Source: an uncultured Muribaculaceae bacterium
GTDB lineage: Bacteria > Bacteroidota > Bacteroidia > Bacteroidales > Muribaculaceae
Reading direction: 5' to 3'
Length of the DNA: 64,000 bases
NCBI GenBank assembly: GCA_910578665.1
Contig: CAJTQU010000010.1
Coordinates: forward strand, 1-64,000
In this document: positions 1 through 8,468 of the stretch, piece by piece
How the letters are laid out: every line of letters begins with the position of its first letter
How positions within the stretch are numbered: position 1 is the first letter of the stretch
The notes under the pieces: model-generated
What the model saw: the letters and a program-made list of their open reading frames with translations, nothing else
Database searches by the model: none
What the model was told of the DNA's origin: nothing
Position numbers and translations under genes: made by a program

Positions 1-48
1 CACATTTTACTAAAAAATGTTGAATCTGACGGTCAACACTTTTCCGGA

Positions 49-801
49 CTAGACAGAGCATTCAGAACACTTGCGGCCACATCCACCCTCAAAGTCCTCG
101 TCCGCCTGATTGTCACTCTGATACCAGGGTGATTTCTCAATCGACATGAACAGGGAATTGATGAAACTCTCTGCATTGGATTTTGTGTAGCCGCTACTGT
201 TGGCAGAATAAGCCCCGGCATATTTGCGCTGATCTTCTTCATCGAGTTTGGCTATGAGCATAGCCGCCGCGATGCTCATTCGGTCTTCTTTGACAGCCAA
301 CATCAATTCGGGGATAAGCGAGTTGAGTTTGATGCGGTCTTGGATAAATCTGACAGACTTGCCGAATCTGAGCGCAACTTCCTCAGCGGACTTTCCGGCC
401 TTGATTAGTTGACCAAAGGCAAAAGCCTCTTCCATCGGGTCCACATCCTGACGTTGGAGGTTCTCGGTAATCATAGCGTCGAAAGCCTCCTCATCGGTCA
501 TTTCTCGGATTATGGCCGGAATTGATTGGAAACGGTCATACTTTTTGCGGTGTGCTGCTGTCTGCGCAACATTGATTTCATCTTCCTTGACTTTTAGCAG
601 ACAGAAGGCACGATAGCGGCGCTCACCGCAAATGATTTCAAAGCCTTCATTCTGACGACTGGTGCGCACCGTGATAGGCTGAATAAGCCCTTGCTTCTCG
701 ATGTTGTCGGCGAGTTCCTTGATTGCCTCCTCATCGAATGTCTTTCTCGGATTCATCGGTGAGGGTTTCACCGCATCCAATGGGATTTTTTGAAAGTCCA
801 T
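49..801 (-). CDS. ParB/Spo0J-like nuclease-domain protein
   Basis: This 250-residue protein starts with a ParB N-terminal domain containing the family motif GERRYRAF at residues 59-66. A helix-turn-helix segment follows around residues 130-160 (EEVALRFGKS). Such proteins bind DNA and some are CTP-dependent clamps; in phages and plasmids they serve partition or replication control. The C-terminus ends in a cysteine cluster (CGRKCSEC). Related Bacteroidota proteins that I recall are longer past this cluster, so this copy may be shortened; a TAG stop ends it and a second in-frame stop follows 13 codons later. It is the last gene of the leftward array in view and has its own promoter cassette. 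Confidence 0.8.
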   Translation of the reverse strand: MDFQKIPLDAVKPSPMNPRKTFDEEAIKELADNIEKQGLIQPITVRTSRQNEGFEIICGERRYRAFCLLKVKEDEINVAQTAAHRKKYDRFQSIPAIIREMTDEEAFDAMITENLQRQDVDPMEEAFAFGQLIKAGKSAEEVALRFGKSVRFIQDRIKLNSLIPELMLAVKEDRMSIAAAMLIAKLDEEDQRKYAGAYSANSSGYTKSNAESFINSLFMSIEKSPWYQSDNQADEDFEGGCGRKCSECSV

Positions 802-813
802 AAGGTTTTGTTA

Positions 814-825
814 TTGGTTTGACTT
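814..825 (-). repeat. 12-base leader motif TTGGTTTGACTT, four copies
   Basis: The motif, written on the + strand, occurs exactly at 814-825, 8430-8441, 11081-11092 and 11521-11532. Read leftward it is AAGTCAAACCAA. Three copies lie 12-27 bases before the start codons at 801, 8414 and 11504; the fourth lies after the stop of the gene at 11103 and ahead of the tRNA-like cluster. It could be a translation or RNA-level control site; function is unknown. Confidence 0.7.
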
Positions 826-841
826 TTAGTTTGTTATACTG

Positions 842-894
842 TAAAGTTAGGCATATTTTTCAAGAGTTGCAAACAGAATGGCCACCATTTTTAC
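842..894 (-). promoter_or_regulatory. Prophage promoter cassette A, upstream of parB-like gene
   Basis: Read leftward there is a -33 TTTG (870-873), a 20-base spacer and a -7 box TAACTTTA (842-849), matching the Bacteroidetes TTTG-N20-TAnnTTTG pattern except for the last base. The 25 bases from 870 to 894 match 8497-8521 at 22 positions. The two cassettes also share a downstream leader motif. Confidence 0.75.
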
Positions 895-900
895 ACCATT

Positions 901-1149
901 TTACAGCCATGAGTAGGTGTTTCCGTTACAAACCCACGGGATGTTGATTATTGAGAAATAGCCCCTGCGGGCAGTTTCTTCAAACATAGGCATATCCTCC
1001 GGCGCAATCTCGCAAGGAGTCCAACCATTGACGGTGGTGTAAGAGGGCAGTTTGAAACGCTCCCTAATCAGCCGGATAGACTCTGCATTTCTTGTATGCC
1101 AGTTTATTGTGAGTTTACTTTTCCTTTGGTCGGTAGGATTCATTTTCAA
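901..1149 (-). CDS. Small hypothetical phage protein
   Basis: This encodes 82 residues with no domain I recognise. The product is soluble and mixed-charge, with a tryptophan-rich tail (INIPWVCNGNTYSWL). Its start overlaps the end of the upstream DnaC-like gene by 35 bases; a second ATG at residue 3 would shorten the overlap only slightly. It ends 100 bases before the parB-like start, leaving room for promoter cassette A. Its position suggests a role in replication, but there is no direct evidence. Confidence 0.55.
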   Translation of the reverse strand: MKMNPTDQRKSKLTINWHTRNAESIRLIRERFKLPSYTTVNGWTPCEIAPEDMPMFEETARRGYFSIINIPWVCNGNTYSWL

Positions 1150-1819
1150 AGACTATTGATGTTAGCATTTCTTGCAGTCGGTCATAGATTCTATCTCCGT
1201 ACTTGCTCTGCAAGTCATCAATTTCAAGGTTGGTAGTGACGATTGTCATCAACTGCTGGGCATATCGCCTGCCGATAAGGTCGATGATCGGCGTGTGTAT
1301 CATGCCATAGACCATCACTTCCTTCGGTTCCTCGCCTAAGTCATCGATAATGAGCATGGGCATCGTGAACAATCGCTCGTAAGCGTCATATTGCTCCTTG
1401 AATTTCTCGCTTGCGGCGCATAACCGGCATATTTCCTTTGCCGTGAAAAGTGGCATATTCTTTCGGTTTGAATATCCCAGCTCCCTTTCGGTTATGAAGC
1501 CTATAAGCCATGAAATTGCATTGGCGAGAGTAGTCTTACCGTTTCCATAGAGTCCGCACAACATCAGTCCGGGTGTGTCATTAGGATTTATGAGCCATTT
1601 GGCCGCATCGGATATGTGTTGCCGTGTGTCAGAATCCATCCTGAACACACCCCCTCGATATTCCACGGATGCTTTCATCGCAGCATAGATAGCGTTGGCA
1701 CAGTCTCGTTCCGAGATTTCAAGACTAAATCTTTCCCTTGAAACCTTTTCGCGTTTTAGCACCTGACTCAGACCCTCTACGTTCTGAAAATCTATCCCTA
1801 AAAGTTTCTCCAGCTTCAT
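1115..1819 (-). CDS. DnaC/IstB-like AAA+ ATPase, helicase loader
   Basis: The 234-residue protein has a Walker A motif (GLYGNGKTT, residues 89-97) and a Walker B motif (MLIIDDLGEE, 155-164), in the spacing typical of DnaC/DnaI/IstB ATPases. These proteins load the replicative helicase. The upstream gene encodes an initiator-like protein, a common phage pairing. The annotated start overlaps the upstream gene by 95 bases; a later ATG at residue 48 (about 1678) would remove the overlap but cut into the N-terminal region that normally contacts helicase, so the long form is kept. Confidence 0.85.
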   Translation of the reverse strand: MKLEKLLGIDFQNVEGLSQVLKREKVSRERFSLEISERDCANAIYAAMKASVEYRGGVFRMDSDTRQHISDAAKWLINPNDTPGLMLCGLYGNGKTTLANAISWLIGFITERELGYSNRKNMPLFTAKEICRLCAASEKFKEQYDAYERLFTMPMLIIDDLGEEPKEVMVYGMIHTPIIDLIGRRYAQQLMTIVTTNLEIDDLQSKYGDRIYDRLQEMLTSIVFENESYRPKEK

Positions 1820-2594
1820 TGCTCTTTACTTGTTTGCATTCTCTCTCTTTTCGCAATATCCAGTCGTTGGCAAGGCTTTCCCAATTAGCAACCTTACGGC
1901 CATTGCTCTTTACCCAACCTTGCGAATCGTAGTAACTGAAAAATAAATCAGCCTCAATTTCCAGATCCGAAAGGCATAAGTCAGCTTGTCGCATGAGAAA
2001 ATATGACCTGACTTCTTCAAGAGTTGGAGGGATGAACTCAACGAGCCTGGCAGCTTTGACTCCTCGCGGCATTGACGCTTCCAATTCTTTTTCCGAAAAA
2101 AGACTATCTTCAACTGGTGCTCTCGCTTGCGCACTCTCGACGTTAGGAGAGAGTATATTTTCTGTTTCAGTTTTAGTTTTAGTTTTATTATATGTCCCGC
2201 GTTTTGCCCCTTGTTTTACCCCTTGTTTTACCCTGCTTTTTGCCCCTTGTTTTGGCTCAATATTTGAGGTAAAATCTGCGGTAAAACAATCCGGGAGTAC
2301 CCATTCTCCATCAACTTTTTCGGGAAAACAATACATTGGCGCGTCTTTGCGTCTTGAACCTTTTCTAAAACCAATCAAGCCTTTCATCACGAGCTTGTCT
2401 CTACCAGCAGCCAACGTATTTTCAGTGACCGCCATTAGCGCGACTGCCCGTGGATTGGGGAGGGTAAAGGGGTTCCTCCATCCTGACCTGTTGCAGTAAT
2501 CGAGTAATCGGAAGTATATTTCCGTCTCGACCGGAGTCCAGCCTTTAATATCCACCTCTTGCCAATATCGGTTAATCAGTTCAATATAGTTCAT
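1725..2594 (-). CDS. Replication initiator-like protein with N-terminal winged helix
   Basis: The 289-residue protein begins with a winged-helix-like segment (residues about 15-100, including an SGWRNPF-type turn) of the sort seen in DnaD-like replisome organisers and Bacteroidota phage initiators. A low-complexity Lys/Thr/Gly-rich linker (about 120-150) separates it from a C-terminal helical domain (about 185-260, ending in NDWILRKERE) that resembles the DnaD C-terminal region. It would bind the phage origin and recruit the loader encoded next. The Lys-rich linker matches short DNA repeats (cccttgtttta-like) near 2205-2255, which could be iteron-like or only codon repetition. The start overlaps the upstream stop as ATGA. 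Confidence 0.7.
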   Translation of the reverse strand: MNYIELINRYWQEVDIKGWTPVETEIYFRLLDYCNRSGWRNPFTLPNPRAVALMAVTENTLAAGRDKLVMKGLIGFRKGSRRKDAPMYCFPEKVDGEWVLPDCFTADFTSNIEPKQGAKSRVKQGVKQGAKRGTYNKTKTKTETENILSPNVESAQARAPVEDSLFSEKELEASMPRGVKAARLVEFIPPTLEEVRSYFLMRQADLCLSDLEIEADLFFSYYDSQGWVKSNGRKVANWESLANDWILRKERECKQVKSNEAGETFRDRFSERRGSESGAKTRKGFKGKI

Positions 2595-3040
2595 TGGTAG
2601 ATTGGGTATAGATTGAGAGCCTTGTCAATGTAAGGCTGTGGGTTGGTATGAAGATATAGGCAGACAGCCTTAACAAACTCCACCAATCCATGACATACAA
2701 CATAAGTGCTGCCATGTTCCTCAACAAGCCTCTGCCATTCTATTTGCTCATCGGACTGTCGTCCGGCTCTGCTACCTTTGCGCTTTGGAACCTTCATCTC
2801 TATGCAAAGTGAAGATTTTCCTCCTTTGGGGAACAAGAGGATGAGGTCGGCGACTCCTTTTACCTGTCCCTCATACACCATCTGGGCGCCGGCACGGGCA
2901 CCACGCCATCCGCCATTGGGTACAGCAAAGAGTAAATTCGCCACTTGGGGGAATGTCCGCCGGAACCAATTCACGCAAAAATGCTGAATCTTGGACTCCG
3001 AGTATGTCTGTTCCAATTTGAGTATTTCTTCCTCAGTCAT
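2591..3040 (-). CDS. VRR-NUC domain nuclease
   Basis: The product matches the VRR-NUC fold of the PD-(D/E)XK superfamily: an early acidic helix (SESKIQ), the segment AVPNGG, a central acidic residue in KGVADLILLFP and the catalytic pair in CIEMKVPK. Phage VRR-NUC proteins cleave branched DNA and act in replication fork or recombination intermediate processing. I set the start at the ATG at 3040 rather than 3070, because it forms an ATGACTGA overlap with the stop of the upstream gene at 3033, in keeping with the coupled junctions around it. This gives 149 residues. It lies next to an SNF2 helicase. Confidence 0.88.
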   Translation of the reverse strand: MTEEEILKLEQTYSESKIQHFCVNWFRRTFPQVANLLFAVPNGGWRGARAGAQMVYEGQVKGVADLILLFPKGGKSSLCIEMKVPKRKGSRAGRQSDEQIEWQRLVEEHGSTYVVCHGLVEFVKAVCLYLHTNPQPYIDKALNLYPIYQ

Positions 3041-3230
3041 TTTCGTTATAGTTTTCCGTATGCTGGGCACACTGGTTAAGTAGTTTGATTATTTGCTTGC
3101 CACGGGTCGCATTACCGTCCTTGTCATCAAAATTGCCAAAGCACTCCCACTGCTCACCAAAGAGGCCGACAGTTCGATGCAACAGCAAGACTCTGCCGTT
3201 CTTGGCCAGCCACTTGAAATGCTTTTTCAT
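3033..3230 (-). CDS. Small hypothetical protein between SNF2 helicase and VRR-NUC genes
   Basis: This encodes 65 residues, basic at the N-terminus (MKKHFKWLAKNGRVLLLHRT), with no family I can name. Both ends are translationally coupled: the start shares ATGA with the stop of the SNF2 gene (3227-3230) and the stop lies inside the start of the VRR-NUC gene. That tight packing is the main support for it being real. Confidence 0.65.
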   Translation of the reverse strand: MKKHFKWLAKNGRVLLLHRTVGLFGEQWECFGNFDDKDGNATRGKQIIKLLNQCAQHTENYNEND

Positions 3231-4966
3231 AGTCGGGTACTGAACAGGTTCATCACATTGCTCACAATATCCTCATCTATTTGTGTGGTGGTGCCTGTGA
3301 CCTCGTTTGCGATGTCCTTCTTGGTTTGGATAACTTTGTACATATATCCGTCAATGGTCTTGTCACCGAGGAAGTAGTAGCAGTTAACAGCATTCTTCTG
3401 GCCGTTACGGTGGGCACGATCCTCGGCCTGTTCACAGTCGCTGTATGTCCATGGGAACTCGATGAACCCCACTCGGCTTGCGGCTGTAAGAGTGAGGCCG
3501 GTACCGCCGGACTTGTAGTTGAGGATTATGAGTTTGCAGTCCGGGTCGTTTTGAAAGCGGTCGACTGCATTCTGCTTTTGAGTGATGTTGTCGGTCCCCG
3601 TGACAGTCACGGCATCCGGAAACTCGGCTTTAAGTGCGGCCACAACCTCTTTCAGATATGCGAACATGATCAGTTTCTCGCCACCGTCTATAACGTCATG
3701 GATGAACTCGGCCACGGCTTTAACCTTGCCACGGGCGGCTATCTCTTTCAAGATTCCCATACGCACCATAACCTCGCCACGCATAGCCCTCGCAATCTTA
3801 TCATCATCGGCGTTTTTGTACTGACGCAGGTATCTGAGGAAGTTGTCCTCTGCATCCTGATACTCCTTGCGGTTGGTAATCTCGCAGGTGATGTACTGAC
3901 GCATTTTATCCGGCAACTGGGTAAGCACCTTTTGTTTCTCTCTGCGGAAAAAACAACAGCACCATAAGCGGTAATGAAGCTCTTTCATATTGGAGGACTG
4001 CTTGGGACCGTCACAGAACCGGGCAACAAACTGCTTGTATCCGCCGAAGTCATCAAGTCGGCCGAGTATCTTCAACTGTTGTATTAGGTCGGTGTTGTTG
4101 TTGACAACCGGGGTGCCGGTAAGCGCGAATATCCACTTCTTGCCACGGCAGATGCCCTCGACGAACTTTGACTGCTGGGTCTTTGATGATTTGCATTTAT
4201 GGCTCTCGTCGATGATTACCGACTTGAAAAGCCGTACACGCTTATCAAACTCTATCGATGCAAGAGTGAATCGGGTGGTGTTCTTGACACGGACTACAAA
4301 GAACTTTTTAAGGCTCTCGTAATTTGTGATGAATACTGGGCATATAGCCTCACCGTCCGGCCTTTTAAGTTCCCAAAACCTATCCCAGCTCGCACGATTG
4401 GAGTCATCAAGAATTACGGCATTTATCCCTGCAAATTTCTTGAACTCGCGTTGCCAGTTGACTTTGAGTGCCGCCGGACATATCACGAGCACCGGGAATG
4501 TTTCGCCGTATGTCATTGCCTCTTTATGAGCCTTGACAACAGCACAAATGGCCTGAAGTGTCTTGCCGAGGCCGGGCTGATCTCCGAAGATGCAACGCTT
4601 GTTGTCCAAAGCGTAGCGAACACCCTCCAACTGGTATGAGTACGGCGTGAACGGTGGAAGAATGTAGTGGTCGCCGACAAACTCCTTCATCGGGGGGATT
4701 TCATACGTCAAGTCGTGGGTTTCGCTACGCCTTGCAACGTGAGTGCAGAACCGCTTGGCCACGGCCCATGCCGCGAACTGCTCTACATACCACCGAGAAT
4801 CATATCCCGGCGGAAATAAAGGACTCTCCTTTTTTACCACCCATTCCCGCTCCGAGCCGTCATATTGTCTGGTCGGTATTCTCTTAACGAGGTCTATCAG
4901 TATAGGGTTATATTCAAAGGAGAGCCTGAACGTGCCGGGTGTTTCGGTAACGTATATAGGTTTCAT
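3227..4966 (-). CDS. SNF2-family DNA helicase/translocase
   Basis: The 579-residue protein carries the SNF2 motif set: Walker A DQPGLGKT (about 129-136), DESH box (IIDESHKCKS, about 255), motif III ALTGTP, motif V NYKSGGTGLTLTAA and motif VI with QAEDRAHRNGQ. The N-terminal 75 residues, with conserved aromatic and basic residues, resemble the HARP-type substrate recognition domain of SMARCAL1-like fork-remodelling enzymes. Many Bacteroidota and Firmicutes phages carry such a helicase beside a VRR-NUC nuclease, as here. It likely remodels forks or recombination intermediates during phage replication. Confidence 0.92.
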   Translation of the reverse strand: MKPIYVTETPGTFRLSFEYNPILIDLVKRIPTRQYDGSEREWVVKKESPLFPPGYDSRWYVEQFAAWAVAKRFCTHVARRSETHDLTYEIPPMKEFVGDHYILPPFTPYSYQLEGVRYALDNKRCIFGDQPGLGKTLQAICAVVKAHKEAMTYGETFPVLVICPAALKVNWQREFKKFAGINAVILDDSNRASWDRFWELKRPDGEAICPVFITNYESLKKFFVVRVKNTTRFTLASIEFDKRVRLFKSVIIDESHKCKSSKTQQSKFVEGICRGKKWIFALTGTPVVNNNTDLIQQLKILGRLDDFGGYKQFVARFCDGPKQSSNMKELHYRLWCCCFFRREKQKVLTQLPDKMRQYITCEITNRKEYQDAEDNFLRYLRQYKNADDDKIARAMRGEVMVRMGILKEIAARGKVKAVAEFIHDVIDGGEKLIMFAYLKEVVAALKAEFPDAVTVTGTDNITQKQNAVDRFQNDPDCKLIILNYKSGGTGLTLTAASRVGFIEFPWTYSDCEQAEDRAHRNGQKNAVNCYYFLGDKTIDGYMYKVIQTKKDIANEVTGTTTQIDEDIVSNVMNLFSTRL

Positions 4967-4969
4967 CGG

Positions 4970-5548
4970 TTATGCAACTTGTTCGGCAGAGTCTTTCGGT
5001 GTGTCGGCGATTGGTTCCACATCGGCCGTGATTCCGGCATTGGCAAACGGATCTTCTTCATTGTCGAAATCGAACTCGGCCTGCTTCACCGCCCATTTGC
5101 GTTCAAGTATATACTGCTCGACTTCATAGAAGAAAGCGTCGATGGCAAATCTGAAGTCCTCTGCCCTGGACCATCCACTGTCATCTGCGTCGAGGTCGGT
5201 AGGTGGAGTGTTGATGTTAAGCACCTTTGAGGTCATCAGTGTGCGTCGGCCTGTCAATGTCGCTATCGGACAGTTGTCATCACCGCCGAGCGACACGCCC
5301 GAAACATCGAGTCGGCGCATGAGGTCGATGTTTTCCTGAGAGTTGGCATTGTCCCAGTCATAACGGTCTGCCTCCTTCTGCTCCGTAAGCTCGGCAAAGT
5401 AAGGGATAAGTTCGGCAAGCCGAGTCTTGAGATCCACATGGACGGTGTTCTTTCCTTTTATGGAGATTTCGTTGCCGTCCTCGTCGATGTAGGTGGCCTC
5501 TATCGTGCCGCCCTTTGTCAATTTGGCTTTTTTGATTTTAATACTCAT
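4970..5548 (-). CDS. Hypothetical phage protein
   Basis: The reading frame opens at 5596, but the first good start is the ATG at 5548 (MSIKIKKAKL), which sits behind the leader AAACTAAATTT that is also found before the gene at 10463. From there the protein has 192 residues. The N-terminal 60 residues look like a small beta domain; the C-terminus is acidic (FDFDNEEDPFANAG). No known domain is recognised. It lies three bases before the SNF2 helicase start and just after the NinB-like gene, so a role in DNA metabolism is likely. Confidence 0.7.
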   Translation of the reverse strand: MSIKIKKAKLTKGGTIEATYIDEDGNEISIKGKNTVHVDLKTRLAELIPYFAELTEQKEADRYDWDNANSQENIDLMRRLDVSGVSLGGDDNCPIATLTGRRTLMTSKVLNINTPPTDLDADDSGWSRAEDFRFAIDAFFYEVEQYILERKWAVKQAEFDFDNEEDPFANAGITADVEPIADTPKDSAEQVA

Positions 5549-5603
5549 TGTTGGAAATTTAGTTTGAAAAAATATCGGATGGCCCATTAGGACCACCCGA
5601 TTG

Positions 5604-6023
5604 TTACCTTGATTTGTATTCGTCGACGAATGACTGATAATGTCTGTCCGCCGGTAATGGTAGTGTTATTCCAAATTCAGTAGCGGCATCGGCCTTGACT
5701 TTTTCCAGATAGTTTGTCATTTGCAGGGTGTTGAGGTCGGTAGTGCTGCCGAACACCCTCACCCATTTGTTTCCTACCGCCACGTCGCGGCCTAAGAACT
5801 TGGCCTTGTAATAGTCGTGAAAATCCTCTTTCGGAGTGCCCGTCGCATCCTCCATGCACTTGTACCACATCCACATCAATGAGTTCTGAGAGATGGTACG
5901 AGGCTCGGTCTTTCTGACTATCCTGACCGTATAGACACCGTTGCGGAGCAGTGAGCAAAGATACTCGAATGATTTGTCCATGCTCACCACACCGTCACGC
6001 TTGGTGAGTATCGCGTCGGCCAT
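5604..6023 (-). CDS. NinB-like recombination protein
   Basis: The 139-residue product fits the NinB/Orf family: a basic beta segment (YTVRIVRK), RTISQNSLMWMWYKCME, then DFHDYYKAKFLG and a C-terminal helix (LNTLQMTNYLEKVKADAATEFGITLPLP). Lambda NinB (Orf) binds ssDNA and SSB and helps the annealing protein load. Here it lies downstream of an exonuclease/annealing-protein pair, matching that role. Start and upstream stop share one base (TGATG at 6021-6025). Confidence 0.82.
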   Translation of the reverse strand: MADAILTKRDGVVSMDKSFEYLCSLLRNGVYTVRIVRKTEPRTISQNSLMWMWYKCMEDATGTPKEDFHDYYKAKFLGRDVAVGNKWVRVFGSTTDLNTLQMTNYLEKVKADAATEFGITLPLPADRHYQSFVDEYKSR

Positions 6024-6568
6024 CAGTTACCGAATGGCAGACCCTCGGGGCCGAGATTACCGCCTTGCGGTGTTCTGGGCATCGGCGCGGGGGCCGGTTG
6101 TGCGTAGCCTCCTTGATTGGGATAGGATGGCTGCTGTGGATATGATGGCTGCTGTGGATAACCGCTCGGAGGATATGCCCCTTGTGCATGATAGCCGGGC
6201 GCCTGAGGATATTGAGGCTGCTGAGGATAGTCGGGCGCAGGTGCCGGCGTGGGACGCTGACCTACCGAGTGTGAGGTTTGCAGTGGCTGATATGGAGCCA
6301 CGGACATTCCTTTGATGGTGTTGAAGTATCGGCCCTGGTACTCCCTGCCGTTCACATAGGCTTCCACGGTCACACGCTGGCCGGGGGCGAAATTGTCAAG
6401 TATCGCCATCTTGTCGCCGGAGAACTCTATGAGTACAAAGTTGGGATAACTTTTGCCGTCTTTCTCCCACGAGTCATCGAGGATGAGTTCTCGTTTTTGG
6501 AAATTTTCCGTCACCTGCATCACCGGCGAAATGAAGTGAATGAGGGCGGTTGCTGTTAGTTTTATCAT
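6023..6568 (-). CDS. DUF3127 protein, ssDNA-binding-like
   Basis: The first 95 residues form a DUF3127 domain, an OB-fold-like module with the pattern FQKRELILD then FVLIEFSGDKM and the segment YFNTIKGM near its end. The remaining half is a Pro/Gln/Tyr-rich tail with repeated YPQQPSYP units and ends LPFGN. SSB-like proteins of phages have this layout of OB fold plus disordered tail. The gene sits between the exonuclease and the NinB-like gene. An ssDNA-binding role is inference from fold and context. Confidence 0.78.
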   Translation of the reverse strand: MIKLTATALIHFISPVMQVTENFQKRELILDDSWEKDGKSYPNFVLIEFSGDKMAILDNFAPGQRVTVEAYVNGREYQGRYFNTIKGMSVAPYQPLQTSHSVGQRPTPAPAPDYPQQPQYPQAPGYHAQGAYPPSGYPQQPSYPQQPSYPNQGGYAQPAPAPMPRTPQGGNLGPEGLPFGN

Positions 6569-6576
6569 CAGATTTA

Positions 6577-7638
6577 TTATTTGAGGGTGAACCCACCCTT
6601 TGTGGGCTTGTTGGTGACATATTGATCGTAGAGGTCAGGGTGATCCTTTTTGAACCTTGCAGAGTCAAATGTGGCTCTGATGCTGTCGGCGGCGATAGTG
6701 GCCTTGAACATTCCGCTGTCCCATGACTTTATGCCGTGTTGCTCCATCGCCATTCTGAGAGCCTTTTTCGCCTCGTCGAGTTTGGCCTTGGTTTCCTGCT
6801 CCAACTTTATGAGGTCTGCCACATAGGAGATGACATCTTCGGGGACAATAGGAATAGTTTCCTGATTTGTGGCCGGAAGATTGGGGGTGATGCCGAACAC
6901 AGACTGGTCATGGTGGAAATATACCGGACCGTTGTCGGTGAACATATATTCGGTGGAAAGCAACTCTCTTACAAGTTCCGAGGATTTACGCTCAATCACC
7001 CAGAACGCCGCTCTGTCCTGACGGAGCCAGTTGCAGGCCAATCCCTCGACTTTAAGACCGGGATTTTCTGCCTCGAACAGTTCCGCATAGATTGAGAGCT
7101 GCCACGACAGATATTCTTTGAGGGCATCTTCGCGGTTGTTGAAATATGCCGGGTTAAAGTAGCCACACAGCGGATAGCGGTCAAGGTTGTTGCTCTTGGT
7201 ATCGACAAGCCATATTCCGTTTGTGCTGACGCGCTGCCACACATTGTCTATCTGTGAGGCATACTTGTCATTATCGGAAACCGTCAACTCGTTGGCGAGT
7301 GGAACGAAACCGTTGAGATGCCGGATATAGTTGTCGAGCTCGCGGCTCACATCCCATTCCATCACCTCGTAGCGGTCTCCCTGCCGGGTGTTGACTGATT
7401 GGATTGTCTGCCTTATGCCTAATTCATCGTAGGTCTGAATAGCATGGTGAATTGCGGTGCCACGACTTCCGGCTTTCGGAATGAGGAAGTCTTTCACATA
7501 AGGGTCGGCCTCGGGATATACACCCAATCCGAGGATTGAGTGTATAAGTCCGGTGATGCCGAGCAACCTTTTCTCTCCGAGCATGTAGCTGTGTGCCTCC
7601 TCGTCGAAGATTACAGGGGATTGCTTGAACTGTATCAT
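6577..7638 (-). CDS. PD-(D/E)XK exonuclease, RecB-like
   Basis: The 353-residue protein contains a PD-(D/E)XK nuclease core: GTAIHHAIQ (residues 60-68), acidic D131 in SQIDNVW, the D146-x-K148 pair in LVDTKSN, and the following helix LSWQLSIYAELFE. The order and spacing match phage exonucleases of the RecB/Cas4-like group that chew dsDNA ends for recombination. Its start shares ATGA with the stop of the annealing-protein candidate, so the two are probably translated together as a two-component recombinase. A C-terminal domain of about 120 residues follows the nuclease core. Confidence 0.85.
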   Translation of the reverse strand: MIQFKQSPVIFDEEAHSYMLGEKRLLGITGLIHSILGLGVYPEADPYVKDFLIPKAGSRGTAIHHAIQTYDELGIRQTIQSVNTRQGDRYEVMEWDVSRELDNYIRHLNGFVPLANELTVSDNDKYASQIDNVWQRVSTNGIWLVDTKSNNLDRYPLCGYFNPAYFNNREDALKEYLSWQLSIYAELFEAENPGLKVEGLACNWLRQDRAAFWVIERKSSELVRELLSTEYMFTDNGPVYFHHDQSVFGITPNLPATNQETIPIVPEDVISYVADLIKLEQETKAKLDEAKKALRMAMEQHGIKSWDSGMFKATIAADSIRATFDSARFKKDHPDLYDQYVTNKPTKGGFTLK

Positions 7639-8414
7639 TTGCCAGCGTGTTTAATTTGTTGAATTTTAGTGCAGGCAGCCTTATAGAACTCGGTGCCATT
7701 CATGCAGAGGGCCGGAACCATTTTCGCCCATTTGCTCCACAACTCCTGAAAAGCCTGCTCTGAGGTGACTGCATTCAGTTCCGAGAGAGCCTGTTGGAGT
7801 TGAGCACCGGTGAATGCCATAGCGGAAGTTCCTTGTCCTTGTTGAGCCTGCTGGCTTTGGTTGGTAGACTCTCTTGTGGATTCCTCATACTTGCTCTCAT
7901 TATGCCCCGTGGCTTTGGGACCATACCAGATGTTGCCGCCGATTCCAAGAGGCTTCATGGCGATTGAGAGTGCATCAGTGAGAGCCATTTTATAACCCTC
8001 ATCGTTCACATAAGCACCCTTGCTCTCCATTGATACGATGGCAGAACCGCCATTGCCGGGAATGGGTTCGCTCCACTCTTTTGTTTCGGGATCGCGAACA
8101 AAGAGATGGACATTACAGAAGCACTTGACCTCGTTTCCGTAAGCCTCGGTCCACTGCTTTACAATTTCGTATTTCCAGCCGAATCCGACAGGGCCGAAAA
8201 TCTCGGTCATCCGTTTCATTCGCCACATCGGATTAACATCCGACATACCTTTGAGTCGGCCTGCCCTGATAGGCTTGAGCGCATCTGCCGGAACCTCGCA
8301 CCCTTGCGAGTAGAATCTTAGGTTGTTTTCGAGGATAGTCTTTGCCTGTTCCTCGACAGTCTCCTGAACCTCGTTGACTTCCTGGGCCTGTTCAGTTTGT
8401 TTTTCCTTTGCCAT
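7635..8414 (-). CDS. Single-strand annealing protein candidate (Rad52/Sak-like)
   Basis: The 259-residue protein has a core, roughly residues 40-170, including NPMWRMKRMTEIFGPVGFGW, GNGGSA and TDALSIAMKPLGIGGNIWYG. This core is widespread in phages of Bacteroidota and Firmicutes and occupies the place of the annealing protein next to an exonuclease. I infer a Rad52/Sak-type annealing function from this pairing; sequence alone is less certain. The C-terminus is Gln/Ser-rich then helical. It is the first gene behind promoter cassette B. Confidence 0.65.
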   Translation of the reverse strand: MAKEKQTEQAQEVNEVQETVEEQAKTILENNLRFYSQGCEVPADALKPIRAGRLKGMSDVNPMWRMKRMTEIFGPVGFGWKYEIVKQWTEAYGNEVKCFCNVHLFVRDPETKEWSEPIPGNGGSAIVSMESKGAYVNDEGYKMALTDALSIAMKPLGIGGNIWYGPKATGHNESKYEESTRESTNQSQQAQQGQGTSAMAFTGAQLQQALSELNAVTSEQAFQELWSKWAKMVPALCMNGTEFYKAACTKIQQIKHAGK

Positions 8415-8468
8415 ATAGGTAGGGGTTTATTGGTTTGACTTATTTATATCTTTGTTTCTGATATACAG

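Noticed and set aside
13..51. Stop-codon readthrough of the ParB-like gene (TAG as sense codon)
   Set aside because: A second in-frame stop follows after 13 codons, and other genes in the element use TAG and TAA as normal stops.
2205..2255. Iteron-like replication origin in the initiator gene
   Set aside because: The cccttgtttta-like repeats encode a Lys/Gln/Gly-rich linker and differ in spacing; they are not clearly iterons. An origin remains possible but unsupported.
3281..3967. A 228-codon plus-strand frame
   Set aside because: It is antisense to the SNF2 helicase motifs V and VI; the hydrophobic product mirrors codon bias of the real gene.
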